A stretch of 5,289 nucleotides of DNA from JBKPIY01 sp046730475 (lineage in GTDB: Bacteria; Actinomycetota; Thermoleophilia; Solirubrobacterales; 70-9). Position 1 is the stretch's first letter. Each line of letters begins with the position of its first letter. The notes under the pieces are model-generated. The model ran no database searches, was not told the DNA's origin, and saw nothing but the letters and a program-made list of their open reading frames with translations. The stretch spans positions 1 through 5,289 of the forward strand of contig JBKPIY010000066.1 in assembly GCA_046730475.1 (NCBI GenBank), read 5' to 3'. A program made the translations under genes and the position numbers. This document shows positions 1-5,090 of the stretch, piece by piece.

Positions 1-254
1 TCGACGCCGAGAGCCATCAACGTTGAGGGTCTTGTGAGATGAACAGGCTGGTGGAGGTTCTCATGCGGCATTTCGCGCTCCCACGCGCGACGCGTTCGTC
101 GGCGGGCGTGTCTTTCACCGCTCCGGCCTCAGACCAGGGAACAGCCGATGCAGAAGGTCAGGATGTACCCCGATGTACCCCGAGAGCGAGCGAGGTCGGC
201 GCTCGCGGCGCAGCAGGAACCGCAGAAAGCCCTTGTTCATGCGGAAAAGCTGCA
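1..254. other. Unassigned region downstream of tRNA-Gly
   Basis: I recognise no gene here. Base composition is lower in GC than in the flanking genes (about 57% in the first 60 bases and about 63% overall by hand count). Three weak signals are visible. On the minus strand an ATG at 71-69 has a GGGAG Shine-Dalgarno-like sequence six bases upstream and an open frame to the left edge (MPHENLHQPVHL..., 23 complete codons). On the plus strand a frame that is open at the left edge stops at TGA 40-42 after 13 codons. At 162-181 a 10-base unit is repeated in tandem. No oligo-T-tailed hairpin follows the tRNA. Because this is the 3' flank of a tRNA gene it could be the border of an integrated element, but no duplicated tRNA 3' end is seen to support that. 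Confidence 0.5.
162..181. repeat. Two tandem copies of a 10-bp unit
   Basis: The unit GATGTACCCC occurs twice head to tail with no mismatch (162-171 and 172-181) in otherwise unassigned DNA. Two copies are too few to call a minisatellite. They could be a pair of binding sites or a replication-slippage duplication. Confidence 0.6.
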
Positions 255-328
255 AGCGGCTGATGGGATTCGAACCCACGACCTTCTGCATGGCAAGCAG
301 ACGCTCTAGCCAACTGAGCTACAGCCGC
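255..328 (-). tRNA. tRNA-Gly, anticodon GCC
   Basis: Read on the minus strand this folds into a full cloverleaf. The acceptor stem is GCGGCTG paired with CAGCCGC (7 bp). The D arm is GCTC/GAGC. The anticodon stem TCTGC/GCAGA encloses the loop TTGCCAT, which gives anticodon GCC at 294-292. The T arm is GTGGG/CCCAT around TTCGAAT. The discriminator base is U (position 255), the usual bacterial choice for glycine. CCA is not encoded, since UGCA follows, so it must be added by the nucleotidyltransferase. The tRNA reads GGC and GGT codons, which are heavily used in GC-rich genomes. It lies 45 bases downstream of the aldo/keto reductase stop codon on the same strand but has its own -10 box. Confidence 0.96.
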
Positions 329-339
329 GCGGAGGCACA

Positions 340-345
340 AGTATA
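340..345 (-). promoter_or_regulatory. -10 box of the tRNA-Gly promoter
   Basis: The minus strand reads TATACT, matching the TATAAT consensus at 5 of 6 positions. It ends 11 bases before the mature tRNA 5' end, so transcription would start about 4 to 5 bases upstream of the tRNA, a normal short leader for RNase P. No good TTGACA-like box lies 16-18 bases upstream. That region is very GC-rich and overlaps the end of the aldo/keto reductase gene, so promoter strength may rest on the -10 box. Confidence 0.6.
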
Positions 346-373
346 GGAGCGGTGGTGCGCCGCTTCCGGGCGG

Positions 374-1243
374 TCAGGCGGCGTCGAGTGAGCTGGCCTC
401 ATCGCCGGAGAGCTCGAGTCGGGCGGCGCCGAGATTCTCCTCCAGATGCTCGACCGAGGAGGTGCCGGGGATCGGCAGCATCACGGGCGAACGGGCGAGG
501 AGCCAGGCGAGCGCCACCTGGCCCGCGGTCGCCTGGTGGGCGTCGGCGACCTCGGCCACCGGGCCGCCGGGCTGGGCGAGCCTGCCGGCGGCGAGCGGCC
601 ACCAGGGAATGAAGGCGATCCCCAGCTCCGCGCAGCGCTCGAGACTGTCCTCGGAGGCGCGATCGGTGAGGTTGAAGCGGTTCTGGACCGAGACCACGGG
701 CACGATCGAGCGGGCCCGCTCGAGCTCCTCGACGGTGACGTTGGAGACGCCGACATGGCGGATCTTGCCCTCGTCGCGAAGCTCCTTCAATGTCCCCACC
801 GACTCCTCGTAGGGGACCTTCGGATCGGGGCGGTGGAGTTGGTAGACGTCGATCGCGTCCAGGCGCAGACGGCGAAGCGAGCCCGCGCAGGCCTCGCGCA
901 GGTGCTCGGGGCGGCCGTCGGGCGACCACTCGCCGGGGCCGCCCCTCGTCAGGCCTCCCTTGGTCGCGATCGTCAGCCCCTCGGGGTAGGGATAAAGGGC
1001 CTCGGCGATCAGCTCCTCGCTCACCTCGGGGCCGTAGGAGTCGGCCGTATCGATCAGATTCACCCCGCGCTCGAGGGCGCGCCTGAGCACGGCAATCGCC
1101 CCGTCGTGGTCCTCGGGCTGGCCCCAGATCCCGTTCCCGGTGATCCGCATCGCCCCGAAGCCGAGGCGGCGCACCGTGCGGTCGCCAAGCTCGAGGGTGC
1201 CGACGGCCTCGTCGGTGAGGGTGATCGCGGTCGCCTCGGCCAT
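374..1243 (-). CDS. Aldo/keto reductase, YdbC-like
   Basis: A 289-residue (beta/alpha)8-barrel oxidoreductase of the aldo/keto reductase superfamily, which reduces carbonyl compounds with NADPH in the cytoplasm. The physiological substrate cannot be inferred. The catalytic tetrad is complete: Asp65 and Tyr70 in LIDTADSYG, Lys95 in TIATKGG and His137 in YQLHRPD. The cofactor-binding end IPGTSSVEHLEENL (about 258-271) is typical, and GVSNVT (165-170) and SVQNRFN (185-191) are further family signatures. The closest match I recall is E. coli YdbC, which shares length, the GAM...G start, EALYPY and the C-terminal IPGTSSV.HL.EN. His137 is present here where, as I remember it, YdbC has no His. The ATG at 1243 is the only good start. 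No Shine-Dalgarno precedes it, but a -10-like box seven bases upstream suggests a leaderless mRNA. It is divergent from the PPOX gene. Confidence 0.93.
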   Translation of the reverse strand: MAEATAITLTDEAVGTLELGDRTVRRLGFGAMRITGNGIWGQPEDHDGAIAVLRRALERGVNLIDTADSYGPEVSEELIAEALYPYPEGLTIATKGGLTRGGPGEWSPDGRPEHLREACAGSLRRLRLDAIDVYQLHRPDPKVPYEESVGTLKELRDEGKIRHVGVSNVTVEELERARSIVPVVSVQNRFNLTDRASEDSLERCAELGIAFIPWWPLAAGRLAQPGGPVAEVADAHQATAGQVALAWLLARSPVMLPIPGTSSVEHLEENLGAARLELSGDEASSLDAA

Positions 1244-1250
1244 TTCAGGG

Positions 1251-1277
1251 AGCTTAGCCGAGCGGTTGCGCGCTCAA
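1251..1277 (-). promoter_or_regulatory. Candidate leaderless promoter of the aldo/keto reductase gene
   Basis: On the minus strand TTGAGC (1277-1272, 4 of 6 matches to TTGACA) is followed after 15 bases by TAAGCT (1256-1251), which fits the actinobacterial TANNNT -10 pattern. TAAGCT ends seven bases before the ATG at 1243, which puts the transcription start at or next to the A of the start codon. This agrees with the lack of a ribosome binding site. The 15-base spacer is short, so the -35 assignment is less certain than the -10. Confidence 0.4.
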
Positions 1278-1281
1278 ACGC
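1262..1281. promoter_or_regulatory. Imperfect palindrome between divergent genes, candidate operator
   Basis: A 20-bp inverted repeat with 8 of 10 base pairs symmetric. Its core is TTGnGCGCnCAA (1266-1277) with outer GCG/CGC arms. It sits in the 67-base gap between the divergent aldo/keto reductase and PPOX genes and covers the candidate -35 boxes of both, so a dimeric regulator bound here could control both genes. No regulator gene lies in the window, and a palindrome of this quality has a modest chance probability in GC-rich DNA. Confidence 0.35.
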
Positions 1282-1291
1282 CCGCCCGTAA

Positions 1292-1297
1292 TAGGCT
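1292..1297 (+). promoter_or_regulatory. Candidate -10 box of the PPOX gene
   Basis: TAGGCT fits the TANNNT actinobacterial -10 pattern and would start transcription about 7 bases before the ATG at 1311, giving an almost leaderless mRNA. A TTG-containing element (TTGCGC, 1266-1271) lies 20 bases upstream, longer than ideal. An alternative -10, TAATAG at 1289-1294, gives a 17-base spacer but matches TATAAT at only 3 positions. There is no clear ribosome binding site. Confidence 0.3.
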
Positions 1298-1310
1298 GGC
1301 GATTGCCCCG

Positions 1311-1736
1311 ATGTCTGCCCTTCCCGACAGCGCCCGGCCCGTGCTCGAGTCGGCGGCACTCGCCCACCTGGTCACCCTGAACCCAGACGGCTCGCCACAG
1401 GTGACCTGCGTGTGGGTGGGACTCGACGGGGACGAGATCGTCTGCGGGCATCTGCCCCGCCACCGCAAGGTGATGAACATCGAGCGCGACCCCCGGGTGG
1501 CGCTGTCGATCGAGGCCGAGGGGTTCGACGAGCTCGGCCTCGCCCGCTACCTGGTCGTGTACGGCACCGCCCGGATCACCGAGGGCGGCGCCCCGGAGCT
1601 CCTTCAGCGCCTCGCCCACACCTACATCGGCCCCGACGTGGTCTTCCCGGCGATCGACGACCCGCCGCCCGGCTACATCACCCACATCACCGTCGAGCGG
1701 GTCGCCGGCAACGGCCCCTGGGCGTCAGGGCGCTAG
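1311..1736 (+). CDS. PPOX-class F420-dependent enzyme, Rv1155-like
   Basis: A 141-residue single-domain split beta-barrel protein of the pyridoxamine 5'-phosphate oxidase-like superfamily, subgroup resembling mycobacterial Rv1155, which binds cofactor F420 rather than FMN. Supporting segments are AHLVTLNPDGSPQVTCVWV (18-36, first barrel strands), KVMNIERDPRVALSIE (53-68, cofactor phosphate region), YLVVYGTARITEG (80-92), and a C-terminal IDDPPPGYITHITVERV (115-131) ending in NGPW, close to the Rv1155 tail as I remember it. The likely role is F420H2- or flavin-dependent reduction of an unknown substrate in the cytoplasm; F420 use is inferred from family resemblance. The ATG at 1311 is preferred because it starts at the family's usual N-terminus. 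The frame stays open upstream to 1140, but that part lies antisense to the reductase. The stop codon overlaps that of the convergent RNase H gene. Confidence 0.9.
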   Translation: MSALPDSARPVLESAALAHLVTLNPDGSPQVTCVWVGLDGDEIVCGHLPRHRKVMNIERDPRVALSIEAEGFDELGLARYLVVYGTARITEGGAPELLQRLAHTYIGPDVVFPAIDDPPPGYITHITVERVAGNGPWASGR

Positions 1737-2128
1737 GAGCCCTGGGCGGCATCGAGCGCCTCGTTCAGGAGCTCGTCGGCGCGCTCGTTCTCGGCACGCC
1801 GGACGTCTCGGATCGACCAGCGCTCGAACCCGCCGAGCGCCTTGACGGCGGCCGCGCGGAGCGGCTTCAAATCCTCGTCCTTGACCTTGTACTCGCCGCG
1901 AACCTGCCGGACGATCAGCTGGGAGTCGCCGATCAGGTCGACCTCGCTCGCCCCCAGGTGCTTCGCCAGCTCGATTCCCAGCAGGAGCGCCCGGTACTCG
2001 GCGACGTTGTTGGTCGCCCGCCCGATCGTCTCCGCCCGCTCGTCCACCACGCTCCCGTCGGGATCGGTGACGACGGCGGCAATCGCGGCGGGTCCGGGAT
2101 TGCCCCGCGCCCCGCCATCGACGTTCAC
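1733..2128 (-). CDS. RNase HI-family protein (reverse transcriptase-like RNase H fold)
   Basis: A 131-residue single RNase H domain, expected to cut the RNA strand of RNA-DNA hybrids with two Mg ions. All four acidic active-site residues are present: Asp4 (NVDGGARGNPGPA), Glu44 (NNVAEYRALLLGI), Asp68 (DLIGDSQLIV) and Asp118 (ENERADELLNEALD). It resembles the short RnhA-like proteins and the N-terminal domain of mycobacterial Rv2228c rather than E. coli RnhA. The basic hybrid-binding loop of E. coli RnhA is replaced by a short EYKVKDEDLK segment. The start is GTG at 2128. It is unusually close to the first catalytic Asp and leaves beta-1 short. In-frame codons upstream (KRLVVNVDGG) look homologous but offer only CTG at 2134 as a start, so a CTG start is possible. 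The gene begins 14 bases after the EF-G-like stop with no proper Shine-Dalgarno, suggesting translational coupling. Confidence 0.9.
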   Translation of the reverse strand: MNVDGGARGNPGPAAIAAVVTDPDGSVVDERAETIGRATNNVAEYRALLLGIELAKHLGASEVDLIGDSQLIVRQVRGEYKVKDEDLKPLRAAAVKALGGFERWSIRDVRRAENERADELLNEALDAAQGS

Positions 2129-2142
2129 GACCAGCCGCTTCG

Positions 2143-4242
2143 CTACGCCCGCACCTCTTCCTCGGACTTCGCGTCGGCGATCACCTGCTGGGCGATGTGG
2201 GCGGGGATCTCCTCGTGGTGGGCGAACTCCATCGTGTAATCGCCGCGCCCACCGGTGATCGCCCGCAGGTCGGGGGCGTAGTCGAGCACCTCGGCCATCG
2301 GCACGTCGGCCTTCACCTCAGTGACCGAGCCCTTTGGCTCCACACCCAGCGGCCGCCCCCGCCGCGAGTTGAGGTCGCCGACCACGTCTCCGACTGCCTC
2401 CTCCGGAACGCTCACGGTGAGCAGCATGATCGGCTCGAGGAGGACCGGGTCGGCCTCCTCCATCGCCCGCTTGAACGCCATCGAGCCCGCGATCTTGAAC
2501 GCCATCTCCGAGGAGTCGACCGAATGATGGGAGCCGTCGTACAGACGGACCCGGACGTCCTTGACCGGGTACCCCGCGAGCGTGCCGTGCTGCATCGCCT
2601 CGGCGATCCCCTTCTCACCCGCGGGGATGAACCCCTTCGGGATTACCCCACCCTTGATCGCGTCGATGAAGTCGAGGCCGGTGCCAGGCTCGGCGGGCTC
2701 CAGCTCGATGTGGCAGTCGCCGAACTGGCCGCGGCCGCCGGTCTGCTTCTTGTAGCGGCCATGGGCCCTGGCGGCCTTCCGGATCGACTCCAGGTAGGGG
2801 ACCCGCGGCGGGTGCAGGTCGATCTCGGCGCCGAAGCGGCGCTTCATCCGGTCGACGATCACCTCGACGTGGACTTGGGTGAGGCCGGCAATGATCTGCT
2901 CGCCGGTCTGCGGATCGCGGTGGACGTCGAGGGTCGGATCCTCCTCCTCGAGGCGGCGGATCGCGCTCGCGGCCTTCTCCTCATCCCCCTTCGTCTTCGG
3001 CTCGAACGCAAACGCCATCACCGGGGCGGGCAGCTCCAGCGAGGGGAAGGAGATCTGGGTGTCCTTGGCGGCGAGGACGTCGCCGGCGCGGGTTTCGCGG
3101 AGCTTGGCGACCGCGCCGATGTCACCGGCTCCGAGCTCCCTGACCTGCTCGTTGTCCTTGCCGTGGGGGATCAGGAGGGGTCCGACCCGCTCCTTTGCCC
3201 GGCGCGTGACGTTGGTGACCTGGGAGTCGGCGCTCAGCACCCCGGAGTAGACCCGGAAGAGGTTGATCCGGCCGGCGTAGGGGTCGGCGAGGGTCTTGAA
3301 CACGTAGGCGGTCAGCTCGCCGTCCTCCTCGGGGGCGATCTCGATCTCGTTGCCGTCGCCGTCGAGCGCCTTCACCGGTCCCCGCATCGCCGGTGAGGGC
3401 AGGTCCTCTACCAGGGCCTCGAGCAGCCGGCTGGTGCCGAGGTTGGCGGTGGCGATCCCGCAGGTCACGGGGAAGATGTGTCCCGCGGTCACCCCCTGCT
3501 TGAGGACGGTGACGATCTCCTGGTGGGCGATCTCCTCGCCCTCGAGGTAGCGCTCCATCAGCTCGTCGGAGTTCTCCGCCACCTCGTCCATCAGCTTCTC
3601 GCGGTACTCGCTCGCCTGGGCCTGAAGCTCGTCGGGGATCGACCCCTCCCTGGCGTTGCCACGCCCGGCGCCCTCGTGGACGAATGCCTTCATGTCGATT
3701 AGGTCGATAACCCCGCTGACCTCGTGCTCGGAGCCAATCGGGATCTCGGTGGCGACGACGTGGTTGCCGAAGGCCGACTGCAGCGAGTCGAGGGTGCGGA
3801 AGAAGTCGGCCCGCTCCCGGTCGAGCATGTTCACGAACACGAGCCGGGCGAGCCCCTCGTCGTCGGCGCGCTGCCACAGGCGCTCGGTGTTGACCTCCAC
3901 CCCCATCACCGCGTTGACCACCACCACCGCGGCGTCGGCGACCCGCAGGGAGGCGACGGTGTCAGCGATGAAGCTCGGCTCCCCGGGGGTGTCGATCAGA
4001 TTGATCTTGCGGTCGGAGTAGACGAACGACGTCACGGTGGCGTCGATCGACATCTCCCGCTCCTTCTCGTCGGGCTCGAAGTCCGAGACGGTGCTGCCGT
4101 CGTCGACCTTGCCGAGCCGGTTGACGGTCCCCGCCTCGAACAGGAGCGCCTCATGGAGCGAGGTCTTGCCGCTCCCGCGGTGCCCGATCAGGGCGACGTT
4201 GCGAATGCGGTCGGGGGCCATGTGGGGCATGTGAACGCGCAC
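2143..4242 (-). CDS. Elongation factor G-like GTPase (EF-G-2 / FusA2 type)
   Basis: A 699-residue, five-domain translational GTPase. The G domain is about 13-290, domain II 308-400, domain III 405-478, domain IV 480-600 and domain V 603-690. The P-loop is GHRGSGKT (20-27), as in EF-G-2 proteins, instead of AHIDAGKT. Other GTPase motifs deviate: DTPGE at 84-88 lacks the catalytic His of DTPGH, and NMLD at 138-141 lacks the Lys of NKxD. Domain IV keeps YKKQTGGRGQFG (497-508) and the tip HHSVDSSEMAFKIAGS with His573, the residue linked to translocation in EF-G; domain V ends in LRAITGGRGDYTMEF. It is therefore a paralogue, not the main EF-G. The family binds ribosomes, but its role is unclear. 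Starts are GTG 4242, ATG 4230 and ATG 4221; a promoter just upstream favours ATG 4230 or 4221. It sits 36 bases after the sigma gene and 14 before RNase H. Confidence 0.93.
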   Translation of the reverse strand: MRVHMPHMAPDRIRNVALIGHRGSGKTSLHEALLFEAGTVNRLGKVDDGSTVSDFEPDEKEREMSIDATVTSFVYSDRKINLIDTPGEPSFIADTVASLRVADAAVVVVNAVMGVEVNTERLWQRADDEGLARLVFVNMLDRERADFFRTLDSLQSAFGNHVVATEIPIGSEHEVSGVIDLIDMKAFVHEGAGRGNAREGSIPDELQAQASEYREKLMDEVAENSDELMERYLEGEEIAHQEIVTVLKQGVTAGHIFPVTCGIATANLGTSRLLEALVEDLPSPAMRGPVKALDGDGNEIEIAPEEDGELTAYVFKTLADPYAGRINLFRVYSGVLSADSQVTNVTRRAKERVGPLLIPHGKDNEQVRELGAGDIGAVAKLRETRAGDVLAAKDTQISFPSLELPAPVMAFAFEPKTKGDEEKAASAIRRLEEEDPTLDVHRDPQTGEQIIAGLTQVHVEVIVDRMKRRFGAEIDLHPPRVPYLESIRKAARAHGRYKKQTGGRGQFGDCHIELEPAEPGTGLDFIDAIKGGVIPKGFIPAGEKGIAEAMQHGTLAGYPVKDVRVRLYDGSHHSVDSSEMAFKIAGSMAFKRAMEEADPVLLEPIMLLTVSVPEEAVGDVVGDLNSRRGRPLGVEPKGSVTEVKADVPMAEVLDYAPDLRAITGGRGDYTMEFAHHEEIPAHIAQQVIADAKSEEEVRA

Positions 4243-4270
4243 CCTACCGGGGGGCGGCCCCCGGGTTCAA
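4241..4270 (-). promoter_or_regulatory. Candidate sigma-A promoter in front of the EF-G-like gene
   Basis: On the minus strand TTGAAC (4270-4265, 4 of 6 matches to TTGACA) and TAGGGT (4246-4241, a TANNNT -10 box) are separated by 18 bases. Transcription would begin about 3 bases before the ATG at 4230, giving an almost leaderless mRNA. The GTG at 4242 lies inside the -10 box and could not be translated from this transcript. It could still be used on read-through transcripts from the sigma gene. Confidence 0.45.
4247..4264 (-). promoter_or_regulatory. Perfect GC hairpin between sigma gene and EF-G-like gene
   Basis: A 7-bp perfect inverted repeat, CCGGGGG and CCCCCGG, around a 4-base loop lies 14 bases after the sigma factor stop. 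As RNA it would form a very stable hairpin. There is no U-tract after it, so it is not a canonical intrinsic terminator, though it could slow read-through from the sigma gene. It also fills the whole spacer between the candidate -35 and -10 boxes, so it could instead be a protein-binding palindrome. Confidence 0.45.
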
Positions 4271-4278
4271 GAGCTCCC

Positions 4279-5055
4279 CTAGGCCGGGGACTTGAGGCGC
4301 GAGCGCAGGCGCAGGACCGCCTTCGAGTGGAGCTGGGAGACGCGGGACTCGGTCACCCCGAGGACCTCGCCGATCTCGCGGAGGGTGAGATTCTCGAAGT
4401 AGTACAGCGCGATCACCAGGGTCTCGCGCTCGGGGAGGTCCTGGATGGCCTCCTGGAGGCGGTCCTTGAGCTCGGTCGTGTCGAGGGCCGCCTGGGGATC
4501 GGGGGCGCTCTCGTCTTCGAGGGTGTCGAGCAGCGAGACCCGATCGCCCGAAGCGTCGGGCGTTACCCACAGCTCCTCGAGGGCGAGGATCGAGGAGTTC
4601 GAGATCTCGAGCAGCGACTCGTGCAGCTCCTCCTCGGTCATCCGGAGGCGCTCGGCGAGCTCGGCGTCCGTCGGGACTCGCCCAAGCTCGTGCTCGAGCT
4701 TCGAGTTCGCCTCCTCGATCTCCCGGGCCCGGGCCCGGACCGACCGTGGGACCCAATCGAGCGAGCGGAGCTCGTCGATGATCGCCCCCCGGATCCGCTG
4801 CAGGGCGAAGGTCTCGAACCGGATCCCCCGCTCGGGCTCGAACCGGTCCATCGCCTCGATCAGGCCGAGCATCCCGTAGGAGATCAGGTCTGCCTGGTCC
4901 ACGTGCGAGGGAAGACGGGCCCCCGTCCGCCCGGCGACGAACTTGACGAGGGGCGAGTAGGCGACCACTAGCCGCTCCCGCGCCGTCGGATCCCCCTGCT
5001 CCTTGTATCGCCGCCAGAGCTCCCTGAGCTCGAACGACTTGACCTCAGTTTCCAT
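4279..5055 (-). CDS. whiG: FliA/WhiG-family RNA polymerase sigma factor
   Basis: A 258-residue alternative sigma factor of group 3 (sigma-28 class) that directs core RNA polymerase to its own promoters. Region 2 spans about 27-96, with DLISYGMLGLIEAMDRFEPERG (56-77, core binding and -10 melting). FETFALQRIRGAIIDELRSLDW is followed by the family signature VPRSVRARAREI (102-113). Region 3 spans about 105-175 (GRVPTDAELAERL). Region 4 spans about 205-255, with helix-turn-helix LTLREIGEVLGVTESRVSQLHSKA for the -35 element. Length and signatures match FliA and Streptomyces WhiG. No flagellar gene is in view, so a WhiG-like developmental or stress role is a guess from context, and the symbol is tentative. 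The ATG at 5055 is fixed by an upstream in-frame TGA. Its Shine-Dalgarno (GGAGGT, 5074-5069) is strong but 13 bases away and overlaps a palindrome. It lies 35 bases after the recombinase gene. Confidence 0.92.
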   Translation of the reverse strand: METEVKSFELRELWRRYKEQGDPTARERLVVAYSPLVKFVAGRTGARLPSHVDQADLISYGMLGLIEAMDRFEPERGIRFETFALQRIRGAIIDELRSLDWVPRSVRARAREIEEANSKLEHELGRVPTDAELAERLRMTEEELHESLLEISNSSILALEELWVTPDASGDRVSLLDTLEDESAPDPQAALDTTELKDRLQEAIQDLPERETLVIALYYFENLTLREIGEVLGVTESRVSQLHSKAVLRLRSRLKSPA

Positions 5056-5076
5056 CAGGGTCTGTCAGACCTCCCT
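5056..5076 (-). promoter_or_regulatory. Shine-Dalgarno of the sigma gene overlapped by a perfect inverted repeat
   Basis: The minus strand carries AGGGAGGT (5076-5069), the best ribosome binding site in the window, but 13 bases from the ATG rather than 5-9. Its last three bases begin the perfect inverted repeat GGTCTG-A-CAGACC (plus-strand 5059-5071). In RNA, GGTC can pair with GACC over a 5-base loop, shortening the distance from ribosome binding site to start and partly covering the site. In DNA it has the form of a small operator. Either would control sigma factor level. Confidence 0.45.
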
Positions 5077-5090
5077 GCAAGTGAGCCCCC

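Noticed and set aside
39..263. Plus-strand 74-codon frame
   Set aside because: It has no ribosome binding site, runs into the tRNA on the opposite strand, and has a low-complexity sequence with no recognisable fold.
148..309. Plus-strand 53-codon frame starting MQKVRMYPDVP and ending in DGIRTHDLLHGKQTL
   Set aside because: Although AGGGA lies 7 bases upstream of the ATG, its second half is the antisense translation of the tRNA, another standard artefact, and the first half resembles nothing known to me.
158..340. Minus-strand 60-codon open frame containing VAQLARASACHAEGRGFESH
   Set aside because: This is the translation of the tRNA-Gly gene itself, a well-known false protein found wherever such tRNAs are translated.
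347..363. Inverted repeat AGCGG/CCGCT with a 7-base loop between reductase and tRNA, considered as a terminator
   Set aside because: The stem is only 5 bp, has no U-tract, and overlaps the tRNA promoter region, so termination here is not supported.
446..1291. Long plus-strand frame opposite the aldo/keto reductase
   Set aside because: The minus strand carries a full family match with its catalytic tetrad; the antisense frame is open only because of GC-rich codon structure.
1140..1310. Upstream extension of the PPOX gene (57 more codons)
   Set aside because: It would overlap the start of the reductase on the other strand and both candidate promoters, and family members begin near the ATG at 1311.
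2197..3396. 399-codon plus-strand frame inside the EF-G-like gene
   Set aside because: Antisense to well-conserved domains II-V of the EF-G-like protein; its composition (Asp, Leu, Val and Gly rich) is typical of antisense shadows in GC-rich DNA.
3704..3711. GTCGATAA, similar to the -10 element GCCGATAA of sigma-28/WhiG promoters
   Set aside because: It lies on the non-coding strand within the EF-G-like gene, has no TAAA-like -35 at the right distance, and no gene starts downstream.
3724..4971. 415-codon plus-strand frame across the EF-G-like and sigma genes
   Set aside because: It spans two real genes and their intergenic gap on the opposite strand and shows no domain.
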